Program-made: the position numbers and the translations under genes
In this document: positions 18,548 to 29,221 of the stretch, one piece after another
Numbering within the stretch: position 1 is the first letter of the stretch
Layout of the letters: each line of letters starts with the position of its first letter
The notes under the pieces: generated by a model
Database searches by the model: none
What the model was told of the DNA's origin: nothing
What the model saw: the letters and a program-made list of their open reading frames with translations, nothing else
NCBI RefSeq assembly: GCF_020166345.1
Contig: NZ_JAIUJS010000005.1
Span: forward strand, 94,645 to 158,644
Direction: 5' to 3'
DNA: 64,000 nucleotides
From: Winogradskyella vincentii
GTDB lineage: Bacteria; Bacteroidota; Bacteroidia; Flavobacteriales; Flavobacteriaceae

Positions 18548-20451
18548 TATTTGGCTCTTACAATTCTTAAGTCATCGTATTTCACAATGTAAATTGCCTC
18601 ATTTACATAGCCACCAAACATTGCCTTATTATATCTGAATTTATTTTCGATGTATTCTGTCTCAACATCTTCCGTAGAAGCCTCATAAAGATCTTTTTCA
18701 GTTGCTAAACGCAATAAAATATCTAATGTTAAATCAAATCCTCGCGAAGCATATTTACTTGGTGATACACCATATGTTCTTTTGTACCCCTTAACAAAAC
18801 TTGAATTGTTCTGTTCTTCAAAATTCTTATTAACAGATGGGTAATGGAATTTTAAGTTTGAAAGGTGGTAATTATCGATGTTCTTTCCTTCAAACGCCCT
18901 GTTCTTATCTAGAGTTACCAAAACAATTTGTTCATTCTCATTGTTTAATCCATTTAACATACTTATTACACTTGATGCTAACGGATTACTTGTGGTCTCT
19001 AGAAATACAATGGACTTACCAGTTGGAAAGACATTCTCCAAATCTGTTGGAAATATGTAATAACCATCTTTTTTTGTTTTGCTATTGTTACGGGAAAAAA
19101 TCAACTTCGCTTCAGGGAATTCTTTTTTCAACATTTCTGCACTTGATCTATTCGCCTGATCTGATATTACAACAACTTGCCGTTTTAAACTATCTGCCTT
19201 AATAAAGTCTATCATTGTTTTTCGCAACAGCTTGTCTTGTGGTATAGTCTGAAATACATTTGAATATACTTCATTAGGCTTGTTCAGCGCAGCAATAACA
19301 GGGACACCGTCTCTCCTTAATGTACTTGCTACTCTATCAAAACACTGAGCCTTCATAGGCCCAATTACAGCATCGTAGTCTGAAAAATCGTTATCTTCTA
19401 GTATTTCACGTGTTTTTGAAATTTGATATTGTGTATCTAATACTTTTAGGTCTGTAGATATTCCCAATTGTTTTGCAGAATCCAAGGCCATAAGTACTCC
19501 AGCATGAAAATCTAAGACCACAGACATTAACCTACTGTTTTTTATCATGTCTTTTGTTTCTGCAACAGAATCCACATCTACTTTATTCAGGCGATATGGT
19601 AACATTAATGCTATTTTCTTAGTCTCAAAATTTGATAGCTTTGAGTGTAATGCTGTTGTTTCAACAGAACCCAATTCACCTTCTACCTCTAATTTTTCAG
19701 GTAACTTAAGCACCATTCCAGCTTTTAAACCTGTTTCTTTTAATTCTGGATTAAGTTCTTCTAATTCTTCTTGTGTCAAGCCAGTTTTAATCTTCAACCT
19801 ATAAAATCCTTCCTTAGGTAATACTTCATAATAGTTGTATGATTCTTCAATTGCTTTTTCTTCATTATCAGCAATGTTTGGTACATTTAATTCATCACCA
19901 GGCTGAAGTACCTCCTTCATATTTGGGTTTAAGTCCTCTAGCTCATCTACAGTTATACCAAATTTATATGCTATACGCCATTTCCCCTCTTTAGGTAGTA
20001 CCGTGTATTTCTTTATGGTATTATTGTAAGACTTTTTATATATAACAGTCTTGTATTTTGGAATTCTAAGCTTAACACCTTTCTTAAGATTTTCAGAGTA
20101 CAAAAAGCGATTGGCTTTTTTAATGTCTTCAATAGAAACGCTATACTTTTTTGAAATACTAAAAAGGGTTTCCTTGCGCTTTACCTTGTGACTTTTGTAA
20201 CCGATTAATTCCGAAGTTTCTTCTTCTTGTGGTTCGTTCTTAACCTTTGAATTTGGAATTATTAAAACTGTATTTGGTTTTAAACTACCCTTTATATCAG
20301 GATTCAAAGCGTATATATCAAAAGGAGTCACTAAATATTGCTTGGCAACACTTTCAATAGTTTCTCCCTTTTCTACCTTATGCGTCTTATAATTCTGAGC
20401 AAATAGATTAAACGCTAATACAAAAAATAAGAGGGATAAAAATTTCTTCAT
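18547..20451 (-). CDS. LysM-repeat protein fused to a periplasmic-binding-protein-like domain
   Basis: 634 residues from the Met at 20449-20451 (MKKFLSLLFF, signal peptide ending FAQ). The Met at 20502 adds 17 unlikely residues. Four LysM-like modules span about 20-250: two canonical (HKVEKGETIESVAKQY, HKVKRKETLFSISKKY) and two divergent (TVLPKEGKWRIAYKFG, EVLPKEGFYRLKIKTG). The remainder (about 275-630) folds like a type 1 periplasmic binding protein (KIALMLPYR, YDAVIGPMK, VVVISDQ). This order suggests a peptidoglycan-bound sensor or an LpoA-like regulator of cell-wall enzymes. It lies 54 bp after guaA. Confidence 0.8.
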   Translation of the reverse strand: MKKFLSLLFFVLAFNLFAQNYKTHKVEKGETIESVAKQYLVTPFDIYALNPDIKGSLKPNTVLIIPNSKVKNEPQEEETSELIGYKSHKVKRKETLFSISKKYSVSIEDIKKANRFLYSENLKKGVKLRIPKYKTVIYKKSYNNTIKKYTVLPKEGKWRIAYKFGITVDELEDLNPNMKEVLQPGDELNVPNIADNEEKAIEESYNYYEVLPKEGFYRLKIKTGLTQEELEELNPELKETGLKAGMVLKLPEKLEVEGELGSVETTALHSKLSNFETKKIALMLPYRLNKVDVDSVAETKDMIKNSRLMSVVLDFHAGVLMALDSAKQLGISTDLKVLDTQYQISKTREILEDNDFSDYDAVIGPMKAQCFDRVASTLRRDGVPVIAALNKPNEVYSNVFQTIPQDKLLRKTMIDFIKADSLKRQVVVISDQANRSSAEMLKKEFPEAKLIFSRNNSKTKKDGYYIFPTDLENVFPTGKSIVFLETTSNPLASSVISMLNGLNNENEQIVLVTLDKNRAFEGKNIDNYHLSNLKFHYPSVNKNFEEQNNSSFVKGYKRTYGVSPSKYASRGFDLTLDILLRLATEKDLYEASTEDVETEYIENKFRYNKAMFGGYVNEAIYIVKYDDLRIVRAK

Positions 20452-20505
20452 AATATTCATGTAACTATATGATATTAGAGACATATTTTGACCAAAGGTC
20501 ACAAA

Positions 20506-22041
20506 CTATTCCCATTCTATCGTCGCAGGCGGTTTAGAGCTAATATCATATACCACTCTATTCACACCTTTTACTTTATTTATTATCTCATTAGAAGTTT
20601 TTTGTAAAAACTCATAAGGTAAATTCACCCAATCTGCGGTCATACCATCAGTGCTTTCTACTGCTCTTAATGCTACACATTTTTCATACGTCCGCTCATC
20701 TCCCATAACACCCACGCTATTAACCGGTAATAACATTGCACCTGCCTGCCAAACTTTATCGTATAAATTCCAAGAACGCAGGTTATTAATGAAAATTGCA
20801 TCTACCTCCTGTAATATACGTACTTTCTCACGCGTTAGATCTCCAAGTATGCGTATTGCCAATCCTGGACCAGGAAATGGATGTCTGCCCAACAAATGAG
20901 AATCCATATTCATAGAAGCGCCTACACGTCTAACCTCGTCTTTAAACAAGGCCTTCAATGGTTCTACAACCTGAAGCTTCATAAAGTCTGGCAATCCACC
21001 AACATTATGATGACTTTTAATAGTTGCACTTGGTCCACCTGTTGCAGAAACACTTTCAATTACATCAGGATAAATGGTACCTTGAGCTAACCATTTAACA
21101 TCTTTAATACGATGTGCTTCATCATCAAAAACTTCAATGAACACGCGACCAATTATTTTTCGTTTTTCTTCTGGGTCGCTCTTTCCTGCTAAAGCATCCA
21201 AAAAGCGTGCCGAAGCGTCTACACCTTTTACATTTAAGCCCATATCCGCATACTGATGCAGGACATCCTCAAACTCATTTTTTCGTAATAAGCCATTGTT
21301 CACAAAAATGCAATACAAGTTTTTACCTATGGCTTTGTGCAACAACATTGCCGCAACTGAAGAATCAACACCACCTGACAAACCTAATACTACCTTATCA
21401 TTACCTAACTTTACTTTTAACTCATAAACTGTTTCTTCTACAAAAGCATTTGGCGTCCAGTCTTGATTTACATTTGCAATTTTAATTAAGAAATTATGTA
21501 ATAGCTGGTGACCATCGGTTGTATGATATACTTCTGGGTGAAATTGAATAGCGTAGGTATCCTCACCCTCTATTTTATAAGCCGCATTTTCAACATCGTG
21601 CGTACTCGCTAGCAAAACACCATTTGTTGGTAGTTTCTTAATGGTATCACTATGGCTCATCCAAACCTGGCTATCTTCATGAATATTTTCAAAGAAATCT
21701 TCACCTTCTTTAATGAAAGCTAATTTTGCCCTTCCGTATTCCCTTGTATTTGATTCTGCTACTTCTCCACCTGAGAAATGTGCTAAATATTGAGCACCAT
21801 AGCATACAGCCAGCATTGGTTTTTTTCCTCTGATTTGAGATAAATCTGGATGTAATGCATTTTCTGATCTTACCGAAACAGGACTGCCAGAAAGAATAAC
21901 GGCGTTGAAGCTGTCAACTTCTTTAGGAATTTTATTAAAAGGATGAATTTCGCAGTAGATATTTAACTCTCTCACACGTCGCGCAATAAGCTGTGTATAT
22001 TGCGAACCGAAATCTAAAATAAGGACTTTATTATGTTGCAT
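20506..22041 (-). CDS. guaA: GMP synthase (glutamine-hydrolysing)
   Basis: 511 residues from the Met at 22039-22041 ([17 protein letters not shown]); a Met at 22062 adds seven hydrophobic residues not found in the family. The glutaminase domain has [10 protein letters not shown] (nucleophile Cys) and [10 protein letters not shown] (His). The ATP-pyrophosphatase domain has [16 protein letters not shown], and a C-terminal dimerisation domain ends PPATIEWE. It converts XMP to GMP in the cytosol. It lies downstream of bshC with a 55-bp gap. Confidence 0.97.
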   Translation of the reverse strand: MQHNKVLILDFGSQYTQLIARRVRELNIYCEIHPFNKIPKEVDSFNAVILSGSPVSVRSENALHPDLSQIRGKKPMLAVCYGAQYLAHFSGGEVAESNTREYGRAKLAFIKEGEDFFENIHEDSQVWMSHSDTIKKLPTNGVLLASTHDVENAAYKIEGEDTYAIQFHPEVYHTTDGHQLLHNFLIKIANVNQDWTPNAFVEETVYELKVKLGNDKVVLGLSGGVDSSVAAMLLHKAIGKNLYCIFVNNGLLRKNEFEDVLHQYADMGLNVKGVDASARFLDALAGKSDPEEKRKIIGRVFIEVFDDEAHRIKDVKWLAQGTIYPDVIESVSATGGPSATIKSHHNVGGLPDFMKLQVVEPLKALFKDEVRRVGASMNMDSHLLGRHPFPGPGLAIRILGDLTREKVRILQEVDAIFINNLRSWNLYDKVWQAGAMLLPVNSVGVMGDERTYEKCVALRAVESTDGMTADWVNLPYEFLQKTSNEIINKVKGVNRVVYDISSKPPATIEWE

Positions 22042-22044
22042 GTG

Positions 22045-22052
22045 CAAAAGTA
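22045..22052 (-). promoter_or_regulatory. TACTTTTG box adjoining the guaA start
   Basis: Matches TAnnTTTG but ends only 3 bp from the guaA ATG, so it would yield an almost leaderless mRNA. It may be coincidental. Confidence 0.3.
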
Positions 22053-22096
22053 ATAATTGCAACTAAAAATGAAAGGTCTGTAAAACAAAAATTACC

Positions 22097-23692
22097 TCAA
22101 ATTGTTAACACTGTAAATTCGCCCTTCAAGGGTTCTAACACTCGCATTAACTCTGTAACAAGTTCGTCTCCAAATTCGAGATATAATTCAGAAAAATTCA
22201 GGTTTCGCTCTTGCAAACTTTGATTTGGAAATAATTGTTCTTGCAAATCTGTACATCGTTCTATTTGATCTGCCAATTTTCTCTTTTGGGCCTTTAATAA
22301 TCGTTTCTCAAGATGTTTTAAACCTTTTAACTGCTTAACTTCTTGAGCTTTAACCGCACCTAAGAATGACTTATCCGTTTGTTGTGCTAATTGATGAAGT
22401 GCTATAAATTGATTTTCTAAATGTTCAATCTGCTCTGAAAAATCAATATCAATATTAGAGATTTTACGAACTCGTTTATTAATAAAGGTATTGCGATTTA
22501 AAAACAAATCCTTATCCAAAATCTCCAGCTTATCAAGTTTCTCCTTTTGTTTTTGGGTTTTAACCAAAACCGAATTTCTTAATAAAAGAATTGGGAATAT
22601 TACTCTGTTAGCCTTAAAATTAGATTTTAACTGCAACCAGTAAATCATTTCCCCTCCTCCACCAATGTAGCAAAGATTTGGTAAAATAACCTCCTGATAT
22701 AACGGTCTCATAATTACATTTGGTGAAAACCGTTCTGGATATTCCTGAAGATGACTTTTCAATTCTTCTTCCGTCCAACGTATATCAGTTTCTAAAACAG
22801 AATAAACACCATCTTCTACAGTGATACGTTCACGTATTCCACTATTTATATAAAAAAGATTAACCTCTCTTGGGTTTACTTGAATTTTAAGGTCTAAGGC
22901 TTCAAGTGAATTGTTGGTATCAGTGACATTTTTAAAGGCTACATTCTCTAACAATTCCGCTGTCATTTGCGGAATAAAAAGACACTTTAAGTCTTTATGA
23001 TCAGCATCAATTATAACCAAACCATATTCACCAAAGAGCTGATTTGCCAAATATCTTGTAGCATCAGCCAAGTTATCATGATTAATATAGGCCTCTTTAA
23101 ACCATTCTCTTAACTGATCTGCATTTTTTCCCGGTCCAAACTCAGAAGTAATTACATTAAAAACTTCCTCTAATCCATTAGTATTAAAATGCCCAACCGC
23201 ACCAGTTTGTTCACTGTTCCAACGGATTTTTTTCCCTTTAAAATTGAAATAATTTATCTCATCAAAATCATGGTCTTCTGAGGCCATCCAATAAACAGGA
23301 ACAAAATTATACTCAGGATAGGTTTTTTTCAACTGATTTGCGAGGTTAATGGCAGAAATAATCTTGTATAAAAAATATAACGGACCAGTAAATAGGTTTA
23401 ATTGATGACCAGTAGTAATGGTGAATGTATTCTCCTTTGAAAGTAAATCAATATGTTTCAAAGTGGCTTTAGACATTTTAAGATGAGCATATTGCTCATT
23501 TAAAACTTTTACTAGAACTTTTCTGTTTTCATCGCTATAATTACTAGCTTTTTCTTCAATTTGATCCTTAAAATCATCTAATGTTGGAAAACGGTTGTAG
23601 AATTGCGCCAACTCTGGTTTTTGATCCAGGTAATCACAAATAAACTTAGAGAAATAATTGGTTTCTCTAAACGGTAAATAATCAGTTGGCAT
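22097..23692 (-). CDS. bshC: Bacillithiol biosynthesis cysteine-adding enzyme BshC
   Basis: 531 residues, normal length. TTGHQLNLFTGPLYFLYKI and VPVYWMASEDHDFDEI are the strongest family signatures, and GGGGEMIYWLQLK sits in the second half, followed by the long coiled coil (about 400-490). BshC adds cysteine to glucosaminyl-malate to make bacillithiol, the low-molecular-weight thiol of Firmicutes and many Bacteroidota. BshA and BshB are not in the window. First gene of the minus-strand block; divergent from the M14 peptidase gene with a 137-bp shared promoter region. Confidence 0.95.
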   Translation of the reverse strand: MPTDYLPFRETNYFSKFICDYLDQKPELAQFYNRFPTLDDFKDQIEEKASNYSDENRKVLVKVLNEQYAHLKMSKATLKHIDLLSKENTFTITTGHQLNLFTGPLYFLYKIISAINLANQLKKTYPEYNFVPVYWMASEDHDFDEINYFNFKGKKIRWNSEQTGAVGHFNTNGLEEVFNVITSEFGPGKNADQLREWFKEAYINHDNLADATRYLANQLFGEYGLVIIDADHKDLKCLFIPQMTAELLENVAFKNVTDTNNSLEALDLKIQVNPREVNLFYINSGIRERITVEDGVYSVLETDIRWTEEELKSHLQEYPERFSPNVIMRPLYQEVILPNLCYIGGGGEMIYWLQLKSNFKANRVIFPILLLRNSVLVKTQKQKEKLDKLEILDKDLFLNRNTFINKRVRKISNIDIDFSEQIEHLENQFIALHQLAQQTDKSFLGAVKAQEVKQLKGLKHLEKRLLKAQKRKLADQIERCTDLQEQLFPNQSLQERNLNFSELYLEFGDELVTELMRVLEPLKGEFTVLTI

Positions 23693-23803
23693 GTTAAGTT
23701 TAATTATGGCATAAATATAAGGCTCTTCAATTTTCTAACTGCTAATTTTTAGTTAATTCAAATTAACAAATTATAGAATCTAATCTGCAGTCTTTATATT
23801 TAC

Positions 23804-23811
23804 TAGCTTTG
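23804..23811 (+). promoter_or_regulatory. Candidate -7 box (TAGCTTTG) of the M14-M16 operon
   Basis: Perfect TAnnTTTG match 18 bp upstream of the M14 peptidase start. Confidence 0.5.
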
Positions 23812-23829
23812 AAACAAAACTAACTAAAC

Positions 23830-26310
23830 ATGCGCAACTTTTTCTTCATTTTGCTAATTGCATTAAGTTCTTCAACCATTGTAAACTCACAAAATTTAAA
23901 ATCCCCAAGTGAATTTTTAGGTTATAATATTGGCGAACAATTTAGTCGTCATCATCAGGTTATAGATTATTTTGAGCATGTTGCACATGAAATGCCCAAG
24001 AATGTCATTTTAGAAAAATACGGCGAAACCAACGAGAGAAGATCCTTAAATCTAGCCTATATTTCTAGCGAAGAAAATCTCAGAAATCTTGAAACAATAA
24101 GACAGAACAATTTAAAACAGACCGGTATTTTAGAGGGCACTTCTGAATCTTCAGATATTGCAATAGTTTGGTTAAGCTACAATGTACATGGTAACGAAGC
24201 ATCTAGTTCTGAAGCTTCAATGCTTACGGTTTTCAAACTTCTTACAGAATATAAAAATCTGCTCGATAATACAGTTGTTATAATGGATCCGTGTATTAAC
24301 CCAGACGGAAGGGATCGCTATGTTAATTGGTATAACGAGACAGCGAGCAAGCCATATGACATAGATAGTCAAGCTAGTGAACACAATGAACCTTGGCCAG
24401 GTGGTAGAGCAAACCATTATCTTTTTGATTTAAATAGGGACTGGGTTTGGGCAACCCAAGTTGAAACTCAAAATCGACTAAAAGTATACAACAAATGGTT
24501 ACCTCACATCCATGTAGATTTTCACGAACAAGGCATGAATGAACCTTACTATTTTGCTCCGGCAGCAAAGCCATACCATGAAATCATTACCGATTGGCAA
24601 ACTGATTTTCAAACCCAAATCGGTAAAAACCATGCTAAGTATTTTGATGCTGAAGGTTGGTTGTTTTTTACTAGGGAAAGATTTGATTTATTTTATCCAA
24701 GTTATGGTGACACCTACCCAACTTATATGGGAGCTATAGGAATGACATACGAACAAGGCGGTCATGGCAGAGCTGGATTGGGCGTATTAAATGACGAAGG
24801 GCATGTTTTAACTTTGGTAGAGCGTTTAACACATCATACCACCACTGGAATATCGACTGTTGAAATTGCTTCTAAAAATGCAAAACAGTTAAATGTGGAG
24901 TTCAAAAAATTCTTTGATAATAGTAAACTGAAATACAAGAGTTACGTCCTTAAAGGTGAAAATGATAAAATTGAAAGTCTAAAAAGCTTATTAAACAAAC
25001 ATGAAATTGAATTTGAATACGCATCAGGCACCAAGGCTTCAGGTTATCAATATAGCAAAGGAAAACAAGGTAGCATGAGTCTTACATCAGAGGATTTGGT
25101 AGTACATACCAATCAACCAAAAGGTAAAATGGTAAAAGTACTTTTCGAGCCAAATGCAAAACTTTCAGATTCTCTGACTTATGATATTACGGCTTGGTCA
25201 CTTCCTTATGCGTACGGATTAGATGCAATTGCCAGTACAACAAAGGTGGCAAGTCAATCTATATCAAGTGACCAAAGACAATCGAAAATAAGTGATGCTT
25301 ACGGTTATGTAAGTAAGTGGAATTCATTAAAAGATGCTCAATTTTTATCCTCATTGCTAAAGAACAACTTTAGAGTTAGATTTACTGAAAGACCTTTCAC
25401 CTCAAATGGAAACACATTTAAGCGTGGCTCATTAATAATTACAAAAGGTGATAATAAACACATTGACAATTTCCTTGATGCATTAAGAGATCTTACTGAG
25501 AAACACAACCAATTGCTCACTCCAATTTATACCGGATTTTCTCAAACCACACCAGACATAGGTTCTCCTGACATAAAACTGATAAACAAACAAAAAGTTG
25601 CCGTATTATCAGGTGAAGGTACATCTTCATTGAGCTATGGTGAAATTTGGAATTTCTTTGAAAATCAATTGAATTACCCTTTAACATCCATAAATACTGA
25701 TAATTTGGGCAGAACAAATTTAGCCAAGTATAATGTCCTTATTATACCAAATGGATATTATGGTAATGTCTTAAACGAAGACAATTCTAAAAAGATTAAG
25801 GATTGGGTGCGCTCAGGTGGTAAGATAATTGCAATTGATGGTGCCTTAAGAAGTTTTGCTGGCAAGGAAGGGTTCGGATTAAAATTCAAAGCTACAGATA
25901 AAATGGAATCATCAGATAATCTAATACCATATGCAGAGCGCGAGCGTTTATATACAAATAGTATGATTACAGGTGCTATATTCAATGTTAAATTAGATAA
26001 TACACATCCTATGGCATATGGTTATGACAAGGAGTATTTTACGTTAAAATTGGGTAGCTCTAGTTATAATCTTTTAGATAGTGGATATAATATTGGCCAT
26101 ATAAAAGACACTAAAGTATATTCAGGTTTTGCAGGTAAAAATGCCATTGAGAATTTAAGCAACTCTCTAGTATTCGGTGAAGAAAGAAAAGGTCGAGGAA
26201 GTTTTATCTATTTAGCAGACAATGTTTTATTTAGAAACTTCTGGGAAAATGGGAAGCTCTTTTTAATCAACTCCATATTTTTTGTAAATAACAACGTATT
26301 TGAATTATAA
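23830..26310 (+). CDS. Secreted M14 zinc carboxypeptidase with C-terminal DJ-1/GATase-like domain
   Basis: 826 residues. Signal peptide about 1-20. The M14 domain has the zinc ligands His120 and Glu123 (NVHGNEAS), a probable third ligand His232 (HVDFHEQG) and catalytic Glu308 (MTYEQGG). DPCINPDGRDRY is the usual substrate-binding block. From about residue 590 a class I amidotransferase-like Rossmann domain follows (VAVLSGEG, NVLIIPNGYYG, WVRSGGKIIAIDG), as in many Bacteroidota M14 proteins; it lacks an obvious catalytic Cys. Likely removes C-terminal residues from peptides in the periplasm. 17 bp separate it from the M16 gene. Confidence 0.92.
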   Translation: MRNFFFILLIALSSSTIVNSQNLKSPSEFLGYNIGEQFSRHHQVIDYFEHVAHEMPKNVILEKYGETNERRSLNLAYISSEENLRNLETIRQNNLKQTGILEGTSESSDIAIVWLSYNVHGNEASSSEASMLTVFKLLTEYKNLLDNTVVIMDPCINPDGRDRYVNWYNETASKPYDIDSQASEHNEPWPGGRANHYLFDLNRDWVWATQVETQNRLKVYNKWLPHIHVDFHEQGMNEPYYFAPAAKPYHEIITDWQTDFQTQIGKNHAKYFDAEGWLFFTRERFDLFYPSYGDTYPTYMGAIGMTYEQGGHGRAGLGVLNDEGHVLTLVERLTHHTTTGISTVEIASKNAKQLNVEFKKFFDNSKLKYKSYVLKGENDKIESLKSLLNKHEIEFEYASGTKASGYQYSKGKQGSMSLTSEDLVVHTNQPKGKMVKVLFEPNAKLSDSLTYDITAWSLPYAYGLDAIASTTKVASQSISSDQRQSKISDAYGYVSKWNSLKDAQFLSSLLKNNFRVRFTERPFTSNGNTFKRGSLIITKGDNKHIDNFLDALRDLTEKHNQLLTPIYTGFSQTTPDIGSPDIKLINKQKVAVLSGEGTSSLSYGEIWNFFENQLNYPLTSINTDNLGRTNLAKYNVLIIPNGYYGNVLNEDNSKKIKDWVRSGGKIIAIDGALRSFAGKEGFGLKFKATDKMESSDNLIPYAERERLYTNSMITGAIFNVKLDNTHPMAYGYDKEYFTLKLGSSSYNLLDSGYNIGHIKDTKVYSGFAGKNAIENLSNSLVFGEERKGRGSFIYLADNVLFRNFWENGKLFLINSIFFVNNNVFEL

Positions 26311-26327
26311 TTATTAATTAATTACTC

Positions 26328-29153
26328 ATGAAAATTTTAAAAAATCTAGCCGTAATCTTCAGCCTAATTATTATTAGTGCGGCATGTAAGCAAAACAATA
26401 CCGAAGATGAGACCAAAGAATTCTCTGTAGATTTTGAAAAAATCACACTAGACAACGGATTACAAGTTATTCTCCACGTTGACAAGTCTGACCCTGTTGT
26501 AGCTGTAGCTTTAACTGCGCATGTTGGCTCAGCGCGTGAAAAAGAAGGTAGAACAGGTTTTGCACATCTATTTGAACATTTATTATTTCTGGAATCCGAG
26601 AACTTAGGTAAAGGTGGTTTAGATAAAATGAGTGCACGCATTGGTGGATCTGGTGCTAATGGTTCTACCAGTAGAGATAGAACTAATTATTTTCAAACAG
26701 TCCCTAAAGATGCTTTAGAAAAAATGATTTGGGCAGAAGCTGATAAATTAGGTTACTTTATAAATACAGTTACGGAACCTGTTTTAGCTAAGGAAAAACA
26801 AGTTGTAAAAAATGAAAAACGACAACGTGTGGACAATCAACCCTATGGACATAATTCTTATGTTATTAATAAAAATCTATATCCAGAAGGCCATCCTTAT
26901 AGCTGGGAGGTTATTGGTTCTTTAGAAGATCTCCAAAATGCAACATTAGATGATGTTAAAGAATTTTATAGACGTTGGTATGTCCCAAATAATGTAACCT
27001 TAACCATAGCAGGAGATATAGATGTAGATCAAACTAAAGCATGGGTTAAAAAATATTTTGATGAAATACCTAAAGGAGAGGAAATTTCAGAAACAGAAAA
27101 ACAACCTGTTATTTTAAAATCTTCTAAACGTCTTTTTTATGAAGATAATTTTGCGAGACTACCTCGTTTAACTATGGCTTGGCCAGGAGTACCTCAATAC
27201 GATAAGGAGTCTTATGCCTTAAGTATATTGACAGAGTATTTATCTGTGGGAAAAAAAGCACCTTTAAACCAAGTCTTAATAGATCAAGAAAAACTTACAG
27301 ATCGTGTGAATTTTTATCAAAACAATTCTGAACTAGCTGGACAAATTATGCTTTCAGTTACAGCATTTAACCAAACAGATTTAAATGCGGTTTCTACTGC
27401 ACTTTCAGATGGATTTAAGGATTTTGAACTCAATGGCATTTCAGATAATGACCTTAATAGAATAAAAGCAGGCCAAGAAACATCATTTTACAACCGCTTG
27501 TCTAGTGTATTAGGTAAAGGGTTTCAACTCGCACAATATGAAATCTTTGCAGGTGACCCAAGTTTCATCAACCAAGATGTGAAGAATATTTTAGCAGTTA
27601 CGCCAGAAGATGTAATGAATGTCTACAACAAGTATATTAAAGACAAGAACTATGTAGCTACTAGCTTTGTTCCGAAAGGGCAAATTGATCTGGTTTTAGA
27701 CAACTCTCAACTAGCTAGTGTTGTTGAAGAAAAAATTGTAGATGGAGCAGAAGAATCTTTTGATCCAAGTATAAATGCTACCTACGAGAAAACACCAAGT
27801 AGTTTTGATCGTAGTATTGAGCCATCTTATGGTGAGAGCCCAGAATTAAATATACCAGAAGTCTGGAAGCAAAATTTAGATTCTGGCTTAAGCATTCTTG
27901 GTATTGAGAATACTGAAGTACCTCTTGTACAATTTGAATTACAAATTGAAGGTGGACTTTTATTCGAAAACAAGCACAAAGTTGGTGTTTCAAATCTATT
28001 GGCAAATCTAATGACTAAAGGCACTAAGAATAAAACACCTGAAGAGTTAGAAAATGCCATTCAGAGTTTAGGTGCTCGTATTAATGCCTATGCTACAGAT
28101 ACTAACATTACTATTTCGGGTACTACACTTTCCAAGCATTTTGATAAAACTATAGCTCTTGTCAATGAGATCTTATTAGAACCACGATGGGATGAGAATG
28201 AATTTGAACTCTTAAAAGCAAGTACAAAAAGTAGTATTAAACGCAGAAAGGGTAACCCTAACAGTATAGCATCTAACGAGTTTGCCAAGATAATTTACGG
28301 TGACAATAACATATTAGCGTACAGTAATAGTGGTACTGAGGATTCTGTTGAATCTATAACATTAACAGACTTACAAGACTATTATAATAAATACTTATCA
28401 CCTCAACTTGCAAAGATGTTTGTGGTAGGATCTATTTCCCAAGATAAGGTGATAGAAGCGTTAAAAACTATGAATAGTAATTGGGAATCCAAAGCAGTTG
28501 AAATTCCAGAATTACCATTGGCTAAAGTTCCTGACGCTTCAAAAGTATATTTTTATGATGTACCAGGTGCCAAACAATCTGTAATTAGGTTTGGCTATCC
28601 TGCCCTAAAAGCAACAGATGAAAACTACTATGCAACCACAGTAATGAATTACCGCTTGGGTGGTGGTGGATTTGCTTCACAGCTCACTCAACAATTAAGA
28701 GAAGGTAAGGGTTATACTTACGGCATAAGATCTGGATTCTCTGGATCAAATTATACTGGTGAATTTGCAATTAGTAGCGGTGTTAGAACAAATGTCACTT
28801 TTGAATCTGCAACCCTAGTAAAGGAAATTCTAGAAAATTATGGAAAAAATTATAGTGAAGAAGATTTAGAAGTAACCAAAGGTTATACTATTAAAAGTAC
28901 GGCAAGAGCATTTGAAACATTAGGCGCTAAACTTAATATGCTTTCTAACATTGGTAATTATGGCCTAAAGGATGATTATGCAAAACAACGTGAAACCATA
29001 GTAAAAAATATGTCCGTAAACGATGTTAAACTGCTAATCGATAACTATATAAAACCTAATAAGATGATTTACCTAATTGTAGGTGATGCAGAAACTCAAT
29101 TAGATAAACTAGAAAATCTCGGATTTGGTAAGCCAATACTTTTAAATAAATAG
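26328..29153 (+). CDS. M16 family (insulinase/pitrilysin) metallopeptidase lipoprotein
   Basis: 941 residues. Lipobox SAAC gives acylated Cys20. The active N-terminal M16 half has the inverted zinc motif H80-x-x-E83-H84 (FAHLFEHLLF), with Glu163 (VVKNEKRQRV) as the third ligand. Two inactive M16_C-like domains follow, then a second M16 half (about 510-930) that lacks HxxEH, with GKGYTYGIRSGF near the end. One chain therefore holds both halves of the clamshell. It degrades oligopeptides in the periplasm. It is co-transcribed with the M14 carboxypeptidase. Confidence 0.94.
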   Translation: MKILKNLAVIFSLIIISAACKQNNTEDETKEFSVDFEKITLDNGLQVILHVDKSDPVVAVALTAHVGSAREKEGRTGFAHLFEHLLFLESENLGKGGLDKMSARIGGSGANGSTSRDRTNYFQTVPKDALEKMIWAEADKLGYFINTVTEPVLAKEKQVVKNEKRQRVDNQPYGHNSYVINKNLYPEGHPYSWEVIGSLEDLQNATLDDVKEFYRRWYVPNNVTLTIAGDIDVDQTKAWVKKYFDEIPKGEEISETEKQPVILKSSKRLFYEDNFARLPRLTMAWPGVPQYDKESYALSILTEYLSVGKKAPLNQVLIDQEKLTDRVNFYQNNSELAGQIMLSVTAFNQTDLNAVSTALSDGFKDFELNGISDNDLNRIKAGQETSFYNRLSSVLGKGFQLAQYEIFAGDPSFINQDVKNILAVTPEDVMNVYNKYIKDKNYVATSFVPKGQIDLVLDNSQLASVVEEKIVDGAEESFDPSINATYEKTPSSFDRSIEPSYGESPELNIPEVWKQNLDSGLSILGIENTEVPLVQFELQIEGGLLFENKHKVGVSNLLANLMTKGTKNKTPEELENAIQSLGARINAYATDTNITISGTTLSKHFDKTIALVNEILLEPRWDENEFELLKASTKSSIKRRKGNPNSIASNEFAKIIYGDNNILAYSNSGTEDSVESITLTDLQDYYNKYLSPQLAKMFVVGSISQDKVIEALKTMNSNWESKAVEIPELPLAKVPDASKVYFYDVPGAKQSVIRFGYPALKATDENYYATTVMNYRLGGGGFASQLTQQLREGKGYTYGIRSGFSGSNYTGEFAISSGVRTNVTFESATLVKEILENYGKNYSEEDLEVTKGYTIKSTARAFETLGAKLNMLSNIGNYGLKDDYAKQRETIVKNMSVNDVKLLIDNYIKPNKMIYLIVGDAETQLDKLENLGFGKPILLNK

Positions 29154-29221
29154 CAATTATGCCCTTTCAGGAGCATTGATTTGATTTTACTACCTTTAAG
29201 TACTAATCAAAATCAAAATTT

